A stretch of 64,000 bases of DNA, from NCBI RefSeq assembly GCF_000802185.1, contig NZ_KN676113.1, positions 716,581-780,580 on the forward strand, written 5' to 3'. The translations under genes and the position numbers were made by a program. The notes under the pieces were generated by a model, which saw only the letters and a program-made list of their open reading frames with translations, was not told where the DNA came from and did no database searches. Shown here in pieces: positions 8,078 to 19,656 of this stretch; the stretch's first letter is position 1, and every line of letters begins with the position of its first letter. The DNA comes from Belnapia sp. F-4-1. Lineage in GTDB: Bacteria; Pseudomonadota; Alphaproteobacteria; Acetobacterales; Acetobacteraceae.

Positions 8078-9562
8078 TCAGCCGTCGACTTCGACGACCG
8101 CTTCCAGGCCGAGCACGGCGCCGAGCTGCTCCACGCGGCGGAGGACGCTCTCGCCCGCGAAGACGCCGGTGCCCTCGGCGAGGCGAAGGACAAGGCGGTT
8201 GCTCTGGCGTTCGAGCCGGGTGCCGGCCAGCAGCGCGGGCGTGCCGCCGCAGAGCGTATAGGCAAGGCGCAGCGCGGCGCCGAGCGCCTCCGCCCGGCGG
8301 ATGGTCGGCAGGTCGAGCAGCACGCGGGTCGGGCCGAGGAAGGGGGCGCTCGGCTCCGCCTCGTAGCGCAGCGCGGCGCAAAGGCCGAGGAAGGCGCGGG
8401 CATGGTGGTCGAGCCCCGCGCCATGCTGGCGGAGGATGCGGAGGAAGGCCTGCTCCGCGCGGTATTCCGGGTGGTCGTGGCTGCCGATGTCGGAAACCCA
8501 GCAGGCCGCCTCGCGCAGCGCCCGCACCGCCGGATCCTGGTCGGGGAAGATCGGATCGGCCCAGGCGATAAGCGCTGGCGGCAACCCCGGGTCGCGCCCC
8601 CAGGCGGCGGCGAGGTCGCGGGCGGCGGCCAGCATCGGGTCCTCCTGCCGCACCGCCTCGGGCAGCAGGCGGGCATACCAGCCCTCGCGCAGACCGTTGG
8701 CCGAGAAGACGACGCGGGAGGCGCCGGTCGCCCGCAGCAGGCGGCGCATCGTCACCGCGGCGAAGGGCATGTCGGCCAGACGCTTCTGCGGGGCGCCGGC
8801 CATCCGCTCCAGCACGCGGCGCGAGGCGGCCATGACAACGCCGGCGAGGTCGCGCGCCTCCTCGCGACGGAGGACATAGTGGTGGACGATGGCCAGCGGG
8901 TAGCCGGTCTGGGCGATGTGCATCCGCGCCAGGGCCCGCCAGGCGCCGCCGACGAGGTAGAGGTCGCGGCCGCCGCCCTCGGCGAGCCAGGACTGCTTCG
9001 CCAGCTCCTCCTCGGCAATGGCGCGGGCGCGGGCGACTTCGCCCCCGGCGCGCTCGGCGAGGCGGATGGCGCCGATGGGGAGCGAGGCGGCGCGGGCAAC
9101 CCGGCCTTCGGTGAGGCGCACCACCTCGAGGCTGCCGCCGCCGAGGTCGCCGAGTACGCCGTCGGCGCCGGGGAAGCCGAGCAGCACGCCATCGGCCGAG
9201 AGGCGGCCCTCCTCCTCGCCGGTGAGGATGCGGATGCGTAAGCCCGGCATGCGCTCCTGCATGGCGGCGGTGAAGGCCTCGCCGTTGCTGGCGTCGCGCA
9301 CGGCGGCCGTCGCCACCACCTCGAGCGGGTCGGCGTGCATGGCGCGCGCCACGGCGTGGTAGCGGGCGAGCACGGTGAGCGCGGGGCCGATCGCCTCCTC
9401 GTTCAGCCGCCCCGTCGCCTGGAGGCCACGCCCCAGGCCGAGCACGGCCTTCTCGTTGAAGATGGCCTGCGGGTTCCGGCCACGTCCCTCGAAAATGACG
9501 AGGCGAACGGAATTGGAGCCGAGATCGACGACGCCGCAGCGGCGCGCTTCGGAAATGGTCAT
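8078..9562 (-). CDS. ppx: Exopolyphosphatase / guanosine pentaphosphatase (Ppx/GppA family)
   Basis: The 494-residue cytosolic enzyme opens with the Ppx/GppA phosphate-loop signature VVDLGSNSVRLVIF, followed by ATAAVRDASNGE, ILTGEEEGRLSADG and the second glycine loop GDLGGGSLEVV. A helical HD-like C-terminal region follows, as in Ppx. It degrades inorganic polyphosphate from the ends and may also hydrolyse pppGpp. Its ATG lies 5 bases after the ppk stop codon, so polyphosphate synthesis and breakdown are encoded together at the end of the pgsA-hda-ppk operon. No defects seen. Confidence 0.93.
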   Translation of the reverse strand: MTISEARRCGVVDLGSNSVRLVIFEGRGRNPQAIFNEKAVLGLGRGLQATGRLNEEAIGPALTVLARYHAVARAMHADPLEVVATAAVRDASNGEAFTAAMQERMPGLRIRILTGEEEGRLSADGVLLGFPGADGVLGDLGGGSLEVVRLTEGRVARAASLPIGAIRLAERAGGEVARARAIAEEELAKQSWLAEGGGRDLYLVGGAWRALARMHIAQTGYPLAIVHHYVLRREEARDLAGVVMAASRRVLERMAGAPQKRLADMPFAAVTMRRLLRATGASRVVFSANGLREGWYARLLPEAVRQEDPMLAAARDLAAAWGRDPGLPPALIAWADPIFPDQDPAVRALREAACWVSDIGSHDHPEYRAEQAFLRILRQHGAGLDHHARAFLGLCAALRYEAEPSAPFLGPTRVLLDLPTIRRAEALGAALRLAYTLCGGTPALLAGTRLERQSNRLVLRLAEGTGVFAGESVLRRVEQLGAVLGLEAVVEVDG

Positions 9563-9567
9563 GCCTG

Positions 9568-11769
9568 TCAGTCCTGGGCGATGCGGTCGGGGCGCGGCTT
9601 GCGCATCGCTGCACGGCCGCTGCGCTGCAACGCGCTGCCGCGGCCGGAGAGGGAGGGGTTGGTCATGAAATATTCATGGGCCGAGACCGGCTGCGGGCCG
9701 CACGGCAGGCGGCGCCAAGCGCCGTCGCTCGCCAGCTCCCAGCTCTGGGCGGTGTCCTTCAGGTTCACCACCATGATCTGGTCGAGGATCTGGGCATGCA
9801 CGGTCGGGTTCTCGACCGGCACCATGGTCTCGACTCGCCAGTCCATGTTGCGCGCCATCCAGTCGGCCGAGGAGATGAAGACCCGTGCCCGCCGCGAGGG
9901 CAGCCGGTGGCCGTTGCCGAAGACATAGATGCGCGAATGCTCGAGGAAGCGGCCGACGATGGACTTCACCCGGATATTCTCGGAAAGGCCGGGGACGCCG
10001 GGGCGAAGGCAGCAGATGCCGCGCACCACGCAGTCGACCTTCACCCCTGCGCGCGAGGCGGCATAGAGCACGTCGATCAGTTGCTCGTCGACCAGGCTGT
10101 TCATCTTCAGCCAGATGCCGGCGGGCTTGCCCTCCTCGGCGAAGCGGCGCTCCTGCTCGATCAGGCCAAGCAGGGTCGGACGGATGGTGAGCGGGGCGAA
10201 GGCGAGGCCTTCCATCCGCTCCGGCCGGGCATAGCCCGTCATGTAATTGAAGAGCCGCGCGGCATCGCCGGTCAGCGCCGGGTCGGCGGTGAAGAAGGAA
10301 AGGTCGGTGTAGATGCGCGCGGTGATCGGGTGGTAGTTGCCGGTGCCGAAATGCGCATAGCTCCGCAGCGCGCCGGCCTCGCGGCGGACCACCAGCGACA
10401 TCTTGGCATGGGTCTTCAGCTCGACGAAGCCGAAGACGACCTGGACGCCGGCCGCCTCCAGCTCGCGGGCGAGGGCGATGTTCCGCTCCTCGTCGAAGCG
10501 CGCCTTGATCTCGACGATGCCGGTGACGTTCTTGCCCGCCTCCGCCGCCTCGATCAGCGCGCGGGCGATCGGGCTGTCGCGGCTGGTGCGGTAGAGGGTC
10601 TGCTTGATGGCGACCACATTGGGGTCCCGCGCCGCCTGGCGGAGGAACTGCACCACCACGTCGAAGCTCTCGTAGGGGTGGTGGACGACGATGTCCTTGG
10701 CCTTGATCGCCGCGAAGCAGTCCCCGCCATAGTCGAGGATCCGCTCCGGGAAGCGCGGCGTGTAGGGGGTGAAGAGCAGGTCCGGCCGGTCATCCACGAT
10801 GAGCTGGCGCAGGTCGTCAAGGCCGAGCAGCCCGTCCACCACGAAGACGCCGCTGCGCTCGGCATCCAACTCCTCGATGACGAAATCCACGATGTCGGAC
10901 GGCGTCGCGGCGGTCACGCTGAGGCGGATGGCCCGGCCGCGGCGGCGGCGCTTCAGCGCCGTCTCGTAGGAGCGGACGAGGTCCTCCGCCTCCTCCTCGA
11001 ATTCCACGTCGGTGTCGCGGATGAGGCGGAACAGGCCGTGCTCGGCCGGGATGAAGCCCGGGAAGACGCGGCGCAGGCTGAGCTCGATCAGGTCCTCGAG
11101 CAGCAGGAAGCGGATGGCGGTCTCGCCCTCGGCGCGCGGCAGGCGGATGAAGCGCTCGATCTGCGAGGGCAGCGGCAGCAGGGCGCGCATGGTGCCGCCA
11201 TCCTCCTCGCGCACCAGCTTCAGCACCATGCAGGCGGCGAGGTTCTGGATGAAGGGAAAAGGGTGCGCCGGATCGACCGCGAGCGGCGTCAGCACCGGGA
11301 AGACCCGCTCCATGAACCAGCCGTCGAGCCAGGCGCGATCGGCCTCGCTCAGCTCATCGACGCGGCAAACGATGATGCCGGCCTCGCGGATCAGTCCACG
11401 CAGCGCGCGCCAGGCATCCTGCTGCGCCTCGATCAGCACCTGGGCGCGGTCATGGATGGCGGCGAGCTGCTGCGGGGGGGTGCGGCCGTCTGGCGAGCGG
11501 CTGGTGATGCCGGCGCGCTCCTGGCCGATCAGCCCGGCGACGCGGACGGAGTAGAACTCGTCGAGGTTGGCGGCCGAGATGGCGACGAAGCGCAGGCGCT
11601 CCAGCAGCGGGTGGTACTCGTTGCCGGCTTCCTCCAGCACGCGGGTGTTGAAGTCGAGCCAGGAGAGCTCCCGGTTGATGAAGCGCTCGGGCTCCTGCGG
11701 GCCGGGGACGGGCGCGGGCGCGGGTGCGGGCTCGGCAGCGGGCGGGGTGCGGGTCTCGGCGAGGCTCAT
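9568..11769 (-). CDS. ppk: Polyphosphate kinase 1
   Basis: The 733-residue protein makes polyphosphate from ATP. The N domain is recognisable in [20 protein letters not shown] and in [17 protein letters not shown]. The catalytic phospholipase-D-like half contains the HAK histidine (H454 in [10 protein letters not shown], equivalent to the phosphorylated histidine of E. coli Ppk), [11 protein letters not shown], and the second motif [13 protein letters not shown] followed by [13 protein letters not shown]. Residues 10-25 are a Pro/Ala-rich extension. It follows hda with 9 bases between and precedes ppx by 5, so all three are probably co-transcribed. Peripheral or cytosolic. Confidence 0.96.
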   Translation of the reverse strand: MSLAETRTPPAAEPAPAPAPVPGPQEPERFINRELSWLDFNTRVLEEAGNEYHPLLERLRFVAISAANLDEFYSVRVAGLIGQERAGITSRSPDGRTPPQQLAAIHDRAQVLIEAQQDAWRALRGLIREAGIIVCRVDELSEADRAWLDGWFMERVFPVLTPLAVDPAHPFPFIQNLAACMVLKLVREEDGGTMRALLPLPSQIERFIRLPRAEGETAIRFLLLEDLIELSLRRVFPGFIPAEHGLFRLIRDTDVEFEEEAEDLVRSYETALKRRRRGRAIRLSVTAATPSDIVDFVIEELDAERSGVFVVDGLLGLDDLRQLIVDDRPDLLFTPYTPRFPERILDYGGDCFAAIKAKDIVVHHPYESFDVVVQFLRQAARDPNVVAIKQTLYRTSRDSPIARALIEAAEAGKNVTGIVEIKARFDEERNIALARELEAAGVQVVFGFVELKTHAKMSLVVRREAGALRSYAHFGTGNYHPITARIYTDLSFFTADPALTGDAARLFNYMTGYARPERMEGLAFAPLTIRPTLLGLIEQERRFAEEGKPAGIWLKMNSLVDEQLIDVLYAASRAGVKVDCVVRGICCLRPGVPGLSENIRVKSIVGRFLEHSRIYVFGNGHRLPSRRARVFISSADWMARNMDWRVETMVPVENPTVHAQILDQIMVVNLKDTAQSWELASDGAWRRLPCGPQPVSAHEYFMTNPSLSGRGSALQRSGRAAMRKPRPDRIAQD

Positions 11770-11778
11770 GCTCCCACC

Positions 11779-12525
11779 CTATAGCAACCTCGGCGCAGGC
11801 GGGCAGCCGGTCTCCGGGAATGCCATGGATTCGTCATCCGTACCGAAGCCCGGCAGCTCGGCCAGGGTTGCACGGGCGAGCGCACGGGTGACGCGGTTGC
11901 CGAGCGCGAGCGCGGCGCGATCGAGCCGGGCTGCCGCCTCGGCGATGGCGGCGGCTTCGCGCGGCAGGCGGGCGAGCAGCCAGGCCTGCACCCCCTCCTC
12001 CACCCGGAGCTGGCGGCGGGCGAAATGCCGGCGCAGCAGGGCGGCGAGCAGCCCGTCGCCGGGCGGGCGGATGCCGGCGGCGGGCATGGCGCGCAGCCGG
12101 CTGCGGAGGTCGGGCAGCGCCACCGGCCAGCGCGCCGGCGGGGCGCGGCCGGCGAGCAGCAGGAGTTGGCCGCGTTCGGCGGCGAGGTTGAGCAGGTGGA
12201 AGAGCGCCGCCTCCTCGGCCATGCAGTCGGCATCGTCGACGGCGAGGCCGGGGCCGGGCGGCAGCTCCGGCAGGCCGCGCAGCGCCGGGCCGGTCAGCAC
12301 CGGCCAGCCGCGCCGGGCGGCAAGGCCGCGCAGCATCAGCGTCTTGCCGGTCGCGGCCGGGCCGTGGAGCGCGAGGCGGCCGCCCGGCCAGGCCTCGGGC
12401 CGGGCGAGCCAGGCGAGAGCCTCGGCATTGCTGTCATCGGCCAGCACCGGCTCCGCCTCGAAGGGCGCGAAGGCGGGCAGCGGCAGGGCGAGCTGCCGCG
12501 GCAGCGGCGCCGTGGTGTCGAGCAT
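11779..12525 (-). CDS. hda: DnaA-related regulatory inactivator Hda (HdaA)
   Basis: The 248-residue protein has a DnaA-like AAA+ fold: Walker A HGPAATGKT (residues 54-62), Walker B-like LAVDDADCM and sensor region WPVALPDLRSRLRAM. It has no DnaA DNA-binding domain IV, which marks it as Hda rather than DnaA. Hda binds the sliding clamp and stimulates ATP hydrolysis by DnaA, preventing re-initiation of replication. The N-terminal QLALPLPAF is a plausible clamp-binding motif of the QxxLPLF type. The ATG overlaps the stop of the AI-2E gene by one base (TGATG). The position ahead of ppk is conserved in many Alphaproteobacteria. Confidence 0.9.
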   Translation of the reverse strand: MLDTTAPLPRQLALPLPAFAPFEAEPVLADDSNAEALAWLARPEAWPGGRLALHGPAATGKTLMLRGLAARRGWPVLTGPALRGLPELPPGPGLAVDDADCMAEEAALFHLLNLAAERGQLLLLAGRAPPARWPVALPDLRSRLRAMPAAGIRPPGDGLLAALLRRHFARRQLRVEEGVQAWLLARLPREAAAIAEAAARLDRAALALGNRVTRALARATLAELPGFGTDDESMAFPETGCPPAPRLL

Positions 12526-13676
12526 CAGCCGGTCCGCGGCGGGTCGAGATAGAGCGGGCTTTCGAGATAGCGGCGCAGCCAGTAGCGGGTGATGACGCCG
12601 ATGACCGCCGCCAGCGGCACCGCCAGCAGCACGCCGAGGAAGCCGAAGGCGACGCCGCCGGCGAAGAGGGCGAAGATCACCCAGACGGCATGCAGTTCCA
12701 CCCGGTCGCCGAGCAGCCAGGGATAGATCATGTAGCCTTCGATCACCTGCCCGGCGACGAAGACCGCCATCACCACCAGCACGCCGTTCCAGGTGCCGAA
12801 TTGCGCCAGCGCCAGGGCGAGCGCGGTGACGAGGCCGGTGATGGAGCCGATATAGGGAATGAAGGAGAGGATGCCGGCCATCAGCCCGACCGTCAGCCCG
12901 AGCTCCAGCCGCACGGCGGAAAGGGCGGCGGCGTAGTAGACGGCAAGCAGGGCGCAACAAAGGAGCTGACCGCGCAGCCAGGCGGAGAGCACGCGGTCGG
13001 TGTCGCGGGCGAGCTGGCGGAGGGTGTTGGCGGAGCGGCGGGGCAGCCAGGCATCCATGCGGCGGATGATCCGCGGCCAGTCGCGCAGCAGGTAGAAGGC
13101 GACGACGGGCGTCACCGTCACCAGGGTGAAGACGCTGAAGAGCGCGATGCCGCCGGTGATCATCCGCGCCAGCGAGGTGCCGAGATAGGAGATGATCGCC
13201 CCCGCCTGGCCCACCGCGAGGTCCTGCAGGCGCTGGTCGAAGACATCGGGGCCGAGGCGCTCGGAAAGCGCGGTCAGCGCGTCGCGCACCGCCTGGCCGA
13301 TGCCGAGCACATAGGCGGGCAGGCGCTGGATCAGCACCGTCACCTGGGCGACCAGCAGCGGGTAGAGCAGCAGCAGGCAGAGCAGGGCGAGCGCCACCAG
13401 CGCCAGGATCATCAGCAGCGCCGAGACGCCGCGCGGAATGCCGATGCGGGTCAGCCGCGTCGCCGGCGGGTCGAGGAAATAGGCGATGACGGCGGCCAGG
13501 ACGAAGGGGGTGAGGATCGGCGAGAAGAGCCAAAAGGTGAGGAACAGCCCGCCCGCGACGCCGAGCGCGAGGGCCACCCGCTGCGCGCGCGTCGCCACCG
13601 GCGGCGCGGTGCGCGAGCGCGCAGCGGGTGGCGGTTCCGGCTTCATGGCCGGGGGCTGGGGCGGGACGAGGTTCAT
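12525..13676 (-). CDS. AI-2E family membrane permease (PerM-like)
   Basis: The 383-residue polytopic membrane protein has a Pro-rich cytosolic N-terminus and then the AI-2E/PerM pattern: FLTFWLFSPILTPFVLAAVIAYFLDPPATRL, a long middle amphipathic segment, and the terminal block FIPYIGSITGLVTALALA with GYMIYPWLLGDRVELHAVWVIFALFAGG. Family members are passive exporters or antiporters of unclear substrate. The start at 13676 is chosen because ATGA overlaps the stop of the upstream pgsA-like gene; a TTG nine codons upstream is possible. It belongs to the pgsA-hda-ppk-ppx transcription unit. A second, longer family member is at 37729. Confidence 0.85.
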   Translation of the reverse strand: MNLVPPQPPAMKPEPPPAARSRTAPPVATRAQRVALALGVAGGLFLTFWLFSPILTPFVLAAVIAYFLDPPATRLTRIGIPRGVSALLMILALVALALLCLLLLYPLLVAQVTVLIQRLPAYVLGIGQAVRDALTALSERLGPDVFDQRLQDLAVGQAGAIISYLGTSLARMITGGIALFSVFTLVTVTPVVAFYLLRDWPRIIRRMDAWLPRRSANTLRQLARDTDRVLSAWLRGQLLCCALLAVYYAAALSAVRLELGLTVGLMAGILSFIPYIGSITGLVTALALALAQFGTWNGVLVVMAVFVAGQVIEGYMIYPWLLGDRVELHAVWVIFALFAGGVAFGFLGVLLAVPLAAVIGVITRYWLRRYLESPLYLDPPRTG

Positions 13677-14224
13677 GGCCGTGGCCGGGGATGATGCGTC
13701 CAATGTATTGCCGAAACCACATACGCGATGCCCGAGGCGAGCGTCGTCAGCGCCACCGCCCAGACCAGCCCGGCCAGCAGCCCGTCCGCGGCAAGGCCGA
13801 AGCCGAGGATGAAAAGGGCCAGCGCGGCCAGTGCGATCTGCGCGCAGGTGTTCAGCTTCGAGACCAGCAGCGGGCGGATGCGCGGCGGCTGGCCGAGCCC
13901 CCAGAGCACCAGCACCCCGCCGACGATCAGCAGGTCGCGGAACACCACCAGGATGGCGAGCCAGTCCGGCAGGCCTCCGATGGCGGCGAGCGTCACATAG
14001 ACCGAGACCAGCAGCGCTTTGTCCGCCACCGGGTCGAGCATCGCCCCGAGCGCGCTGCGGGTATTGGTCACCCGCGCCAGCCAGCCATCGAGGCCATCCG
14101 AGATGCCGGCGCCGACGAAGACATAGAAGGCAAGGTCGAGGCGGCGGTGCAGGATCAGCCAGATGGTGGCCGGCACGGCGCAGAGCCGCGCCAGGGTGAT
14201 GAGGTTGGGCAGGGTGACGAGCAC
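13673..14224 (-). CDS. pgsA: CDP-alcohol phosphatidyltransferase (PgsA-like)
   Basis: The membrane enzyme carries the CDP-alcohol phosphotransferase signature DGLDGWLARVTNTRSALGAMLDPVADK (the motif DG-AR-G-D-D), with 5 or so membrane helices. The opening LVTLPNLITLARLCAVP is typical of phosphatidylglycerophosphate synthases, which join CDP-diacylglycerol to glycerol-3-phosphate. No ATG is available near the conserved start. GTG at 14224 gives 183 residues, the usual size, but its ribosome-binding site is weak; a TTG about 20 codons upstream, inside the preceding gene, is an alternative. Cardiolipin synthase of the eukaryotic type shares the motif and is the other possible reading. It is followed by the AI-2E gene with ATGA overlap. 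Confidence 0.8.
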   Translation of the reverse strand: MLVTLPNLITLARLCAVPATIWLILHRRLDLAFYVFVGAGISDGLDGWLARVTNTRSALGAMLDPVADKALLVSVYVTLAAIGGLPDWLAILVVFRDLLIVGGVLVLWGLGQPPRIRPLLVSKLNTCAQIALAALALFILGFGLAADGLLAGLVWAVALTTLASGIAYVVSAIHWTHHPRPRP

Positions 14225-14276
14225 ATGCGGCGGCGCCTCGGACGCGCCCTTCCCTTCCTGCTCGGCCGGGCGGGTG

Positions 14277-14981
14277 TCAGCTTCCGGCAAGGCCCAGCCG
14301 CCAGGCGGGCCCCGCCTGTTCCAGCGCGATGCCGAGGGCGGCGAGCAGCGCCGCGGCCTCGGGCGGCGGGGCGCGCAGGCCGAGGCGCAGCCGCGCCGCA
14401 TCGACCGCGATCGCCTGGATGTCGACCGAGGCGACCGGGGGCGCCCCGCGCAGCCGCCGCTGGAGTTCGAGCCATTCGCCCATGGAGCGGTAGATGGCCC
14501 TGGCCTCGATCCAATTCGAGGCCGGGGCGCCGGCGGCGACAGGGGGCGGCGAGGCGCCCGGCACGGTGACGCTGCCGCCGAGCGCCGAGCGCACCCGGTT
14601 GGGGTCGAAGACCACTGTGATGCGGCCGGTGTAGCGGGTCGGCGCCGTGCGTTCCTGCTCGATGACGATGGAGCGGACCATGTCCTCCAACCGCGCGTCG
14701 GAGAGGTTGACCGGCGGCAGCCCGGCCTCGCTCAGCGCCCGTTCCCAGGCGGTGCGGCGGCCGGCGGCCAGCGCCCTCTCACGGGCCAGCACGCCGTTCT
14801 CCGCCGAGGCCTCGGCGGGGATGCCGCGCTGGGTGAGGTTCAGCGCCGAGGCATCGGGCGTCGTGGCGACCGGGGGCGGCAGGGCCGCCATCTGCGCCCG
14901 GGCGGGGGTGGCGGCGAGGGCCAGGGGGAGGATCAGCGCGAGGGCCGCCATGCCCCGGAGGACGCCCGATCTGCCCAGCAT
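14277..14981 (-). CDS. DUF2066-domain exported protein
   Basis: The 234-residue protein has a signal peptide ([22 protein letters not shown], ending near ARAQ). Its body resembles DUF2066: [19 protein letters not shown], then [20 protein letters not shown] and [16 protein letters not shown]. The family is periplasmic and of unknown function. It commonly lies beside purM, hda and AI-2E genes in Proteobacteria, as here. The start at 14981 is preferred because CAGGAGA lies 7 bases upstream; two earlier in-frame ATGs (14999, 15011) lack this. It is the probable first gene of the minus-strand operon running to ppx, divergent from purM with a 95-base spacer. Confidence 0.78.
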   Translation of the reverse strand: MLGRSGVLRGMAALALILPLALAATPARAQMAALPPPVATTPDASALNLTQRGIPAEASAENGVLARERALAAGRRTAWERALSEAGLPPVNLSDARLEDMVRSIVIEQERTAPTRYTGRITVVFDPNRVRSALGGSVTVPGASPPPVAAGAPASNWIEARAIYRSMGEWLELQRRLRGAPPVASVDIQAIAVDAARLRLGLRAPPPEAAALLAALGIALEQAGPAWRLGLAGS

Positions 14982-15076
14982 TGCGCTTTCTCCTGCCATG
15001 CGGCCCGGCACAGGGGACGCGCCCGAAAAGGCGCGCTAGAAAGCCGCGGACTCCCCTTAGCCGATCGGAGGCCGCC

Positions 15077-16150
15077 CTGACCAGTTCCCCGCGAAACAGC
15101 CTGACCTACCGTGATGCCGGGGTGGATATCGACGCCGGTGACGCGCTGGTCGAGGCGATCAAGCCGATGGCCCGGTCCACCAGCCGGGCCGGCACCATGG
15201 GCGGGCTCGGCGGCTTCGGCGCGCTGTTCGACCTGAAGGCGGCCGGCTTCGCCGACCCGGTGCTCGTCAGCTCGACCGATGGCGTTGGCACCAAGCTGCG
15301 GGTTGCCCTCGATGCCGGGCTGCATGGGACGGTCGGCATCGACCTCGTCGCCATGTGCGTGAACGACCTCGTGGTGCAGGGGGCGGAGCCGCTCTTCTTC
15401 CTCGACTATTTCGCCACGGGCAAGCTCCGGCTGGAGCAGGCGCGGGACGTGATCTCCGGCATCGCCGAAGGGTGCCGGCAGGCGGGCTGCGCCCTGGTCG
15501 GCGGCGAGACGGCGGAGATGCCGGGAATGTATGCCGCCGAGGATTACGACCTCGCCGGCTTCTCGGTCGGCGCCGCGGAGCGCGGGGCGCTGCTGCCGCG
15601 GCCCGATGTGGGGCCGGGCGACGTGCTGCTGGGGCTCGCCAGCACGGGGGTGCACTCCAACGGCTTCTCGCTGGTGCGGCGGGTGGTGGAGGCGGCGGGG
15701 CTCGGCCTCGATGCCCCCTCCCCCTTCGGCGGCGGGACGCTGGGCGAGGCGCTGCTGGCGCCGACGCGGATCTACGTGAAGTCGCTGCTAGCGCTGCACC
15801 GGAAGGGGCTGCTGAAGGCGGCGGCGCATATCACCGGGGGCGGGCTGCCGGGCAACCTGCCGCGGGTGCTGCCGCAGGGGGTCGCCGCGGCGGTGGATGC
15901 GGGCGCCTGGACGGTGCCACCGGTCTTCGGCTGGCTGGCGCAGGCCGGCAATGTCGCGCCGGAGGAGATGCTGCGGGTCTTCAACTGCGGGATCGGCATG
16001 GTCGTTGTCGTCGCGGCCGGGGTGGTGGCGGAGGCGACCGCCCTGCTGGAGGGCGCGGGCGAGACCGTGTTCCGCATCGGTTCGTTGAAAGCCGGGAGCG
16101 GCGAGGCGCAGGTGCGGATCAACAACCTCCCGGAGAGCTGGCCGAGGTGA
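15077..16150 (+). CDS. purM: Phosphoribosylformylglycinamidine cyclo-ligase (AIR synthetase), probable CTG start
   Basis: The 357-residue enzyme makes aminoimidazole ribotide from FGAM with ATP. Family signatures are [75 protein letters not shown] and [16 protein letters not shown]. The conserved N-terminus begins immediately after CTG at 15077, which has GGAGG 5-6 bases upstream. There is no ATG, GTG or TTG in frame between the divergent promoter region and the conserved core; the first internal ATG would remove the TYRDAGVDI block. I therefore call a CTG start. Its stop overlaps the purN start (GTGA). Confidence 0.9.
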   Translation: MTSSPRNSLTYRDAGVDIDAGDALVEAIKPMARSTSRAGTMGGLGGFGALFDLKAAGFADPVLVSSTDGVGTKLRVALDAGLHGTVGIDLVAMCVNDLVVQGAEPLFFLDYFATGKLRLEQARDVISGIAEGCRQAGCALVGGETAEMPGMYAAEDYDLAGFSVGAAERGALLPRPDVGPGDVLLGLASTGVHSNGFSLVRRVVEAAGLGLDAPSPFGGGTLGEALLAPTRIYVKSLLALHRKGLLKAAAHITGGGLPGNLPRVLPQGVAAAVDAGAWTVPPVFGWLAQAGNVAPEEMLRVFNCGIGMVVVVAAGVVAEATALLEGAGETVFRIGSLKAGSGEAQVRINNLPESWPR

Positions 16151-16833
16151 AGGTCCGGACCGCCATCCTGATCTCCGGCCGCGGCTCCAACATGGTGGCG
16201 CTGCTGGAAGCGGCCCGGGCGCCGGATTTCCCGGCGGAGATCGCCCTCGTCCTGTCCAACAAGGCGGATGCGGGCGGGCTGGCGCTGGCCGCGGCGGCCG
16301 GAGTGCCGACGGCGGTGGTCGAGAGCCGCCCCTTCGGCCGCGACCGGACGGCGCATGAGGCGGCGGTGCAGGATGTGATGGAGCAGCACGGCATCCGCCT
16401 CGTCTGCCTCGCCGGGTATATGCGGCTGCTGACGCCCTTCCTGGTCGGGCGCTGGGCGGGACGGATGCTGAACATCCATCCAAGCCTGCTGCCGGCCTTC
16501 CCGGGGCTCGACACCCATGCGCGGGCGCTGGCCGCCGGCGTCCGCCTGCATGGCTGCACCGTCCATTGGGTGACCGAGGAGATGGATGCCGGGCCGATCC
16601 TCGCCCAGGCCGCGGTGCCGGTGCTGCCGGGGGATACGGAGGCGGCGCTGGCCGCCCGTGTGCTGGCCCAGGAGCACCGGATCTATCCAGAGGCGCTGCG
16701 GGTTGCGGCGGGCGGGGCGGCGGCGCATCCGGACCGTTCGGCGGCGCTCGCCAACCCCTTGCCGAGCCCGCCCGCGCTTTCTACACCCCATTCCGAGAGT
16801 GGACGAGGACCGGACCGTGGCCGAACACCGTGA
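16147..16833 (+). CDS. purN: Phosphoribosylglycinamide formyltransferase
   Basis: The 228-residue enzyme transfers a formyl group from 10-formyl-THF to GAR in purine synthesis. Seen are the phosphate-binding [12 protein letters not shown] near the N-terminus, [15 protein letters not shown], and the catalytic N109, H111 and D147 in [14 protein letters not shown] and [16 protein letters not shown] at 16147 overlaps the purM stop as GTGA, so the two are translationally coupled. The final 25 or so residues are Pro/Ser-rich, unlike the family, and this tail is overlapped by the start of the cytochrome oxidase subunit IV gene. Confidence 0.93.
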   Translation: MKVRTAILISGRGSNMVALLEAARAPDFPAEIALVLSNKADAGGLALAAAAGVPTAVVESRPFGRDRTAHEAAVQDVMEQHGIRLVCLAGYMRLLTPFLVGRWAGRMLNIHPSLLPAFPGLDTHARALAAGVRLHGCTVHWVTEEMDAGPILAQAAVPVLPGDTEAALAARVLAQEHRIYPEALRVAAGGAAAHPDRSAALANPLPSPPALSTPHSESGRGPDRGRTP

Positions 16834-16975
16834 GCATTACAATTTCGGGGAAGTCGACCAGAAGGCGCTGCTGCTCGACCGGCAGCGGGGGTGGGAAGGC
16901 TTCGTGCAGTTCTCCACCTGGGGGATCGTGATCACCGTGCTGGTTCTGCTGGCCCTGCTGGTCTTCGTGGTCTGA
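16817..16975 (+). CDS. aa3-type cytochrome c oxidase subunit IV (52 aa)
   Basis: A 52-residue protein starts with GTG at 16817: [20 protein letters not shown] and so on, with a charged N-terminal half and one membrane helix at the end (about residues 32-52, ITVLVLLALLVFVV). This matches the short bacterial aa3 oxidase subunit IV (COX4_pro_2), an accessory single-helix subunit of cytochrome c oxidase in Alphaproteobacteria. GAGGA lies about 7 bases upstream. The first 17 bases lie inside the purN tail, so it shares that transcript. The main oxidase genes are not in this window. Confidence 0.75.
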   Translation: MAEHREHYNFGEVDQKALLLDRQRGWEGFVQFSTWGIVITVLVLLALLVFVV

Positions 16976-16983
16976 CGGAAGAT

Positions 16984-17006
16984 GGGCCGGCCCTGAGGGC
17001 CGGCCC
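16984..17006. terminator. Strong hairpin between convergent cox subunit IV and ndk genes
   Basis: GGGCCGGCCC is repeated at 16984-16993 and 16997-17006 and is its own reverse complement, giving a 10-bp all-GC stem with a TGA loop. It lies between the 3' ends of the two convergent genes, 9 bases after one stop and 8 before the other, so it can terminate both transcripts. No T-run follows. Confidence 0.65.
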
Positions 17007-17013
17007 CACCGTC

Positions 17014-17436
17014 TCAGCCGACGATCTCGGTGCCAGCGAAGAAGAAGGCGATCTCCGTCGCGGCATTCTCGGCGCTGTCGGAGCCGTGGACGCTGTTCGC
17101 CTCGATGCTCTCGGCGAATTCCTTGCGGATGGTGCCCGGGGCCGCATTGGCCGGGTTGGTGGCGCCCATGATCTCGCGGTTCTTGGCGACGGCGTTCTCG
17201 CCCTCGAGCACCTGCACCACCACCGGGCCGCTGATCATGAAGCTGACCAGATCCTTGTAGAAGGGCCGCTCCTTGTGGACGGCGTAGAAGGCGCCGGCCT
17301 GGGCCTCGCTGAGCTGCAGCCGCTTCTGGCCGACGATGCGGAGGCCCGCCTCCTCGAACTTGGCGTTGATCTTGCCGGTCAGGTTCCGGCGCGTGGCGTC
17401 CGGCTTGATGATGGAAAGCGTGCGTTCCGCGGCCAT
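17014..17436 (-). CDS. ndk: Nucleoside diphosphate kinase
   Basis: The 140-residue enzyme equalises nucleoside triphosphate pools by phosphate exchange through a phosphohistidine. Seen: [40 protein letters not shown], the block [21 protein letters not shown], and the active-site H117 in [12 protein letters not shown]. Length and all motifs are family-typical. The start at 17436 is preceded by GAAGGA. It is single and convergent to the oxidase subunit IV gene, sharing a strong hairpin at 16984-17006. Confidence 0.97.
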   Translation of the reverse strand: MAAERTLSIIKPDATRRNLTGKINAKFEEAGLRIVGQKRLQLSEAQAGAFYAVHKERPFYKDLVSFMISGPVVVQVLEGENAVAKNREIMGATNPANAAPGTIRKEFAESIEANSVHGSDSAENAATEIAFFFAGTEIVG

Positions 17437-17545
17437 GGTGGCGTTCCTTCGTGACGGTGGCGGCGGGATAGGCGGGCCGGGGCGCGGATGCAAGCCCAAC
17501 CCTGCCCGCCGCGCCGCGTTGGGGCCGCAGCAGAGGAGCGCCCCC

Positions 17546-17737
17546 ATGGCCGACGACACGACGAAGCCCCAGACGCCGCACATCCCCCGTCCCCCCAGCC
17601 AGGCCGACATCGACCTCGTCAGCAGCCAGCAGGGCATGGTCACCGACGAATGGGGCGAGGCACCGAAGCCCGAGCACCCCGCCCCGCCCGAAAGCCCGGC
17701 CGGGGCCGAAGCCGAAACCGAGGAGCAGCCCAGCTGA
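17546..17737 (+). CDS. Small hydrophilic hypothetical protein (63 aa)
   Basis: A 63-residue acidic, Pro/Glu-rich protein ([19 protein letters not shown], later [14 protein letters not shown]) starts at 17546 with AGAGGAG 7-8 bases upstream. It has no signal peptide, membrane helix or cysteine and is probably disordered. I do not recognise the family. It is divergent from ndk and 53 bases upstream of the ABC-F gene, with which it may be co-transcribed. Confidence 0.55.
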   Translation: MADDTTKPQTPHIPRPPSQADIDLVSSQQGMVTDEWGEAPKPEHPAPPESPAGAEAETEEQPS

Positions 17738-17790
17738 CAAGATGTGCCGCCATGCGTGACGGGGGGCCGGGGCGGCGGTAGAAGGCGCGC

Positions 17791-19656
<1,866 letters not shown>

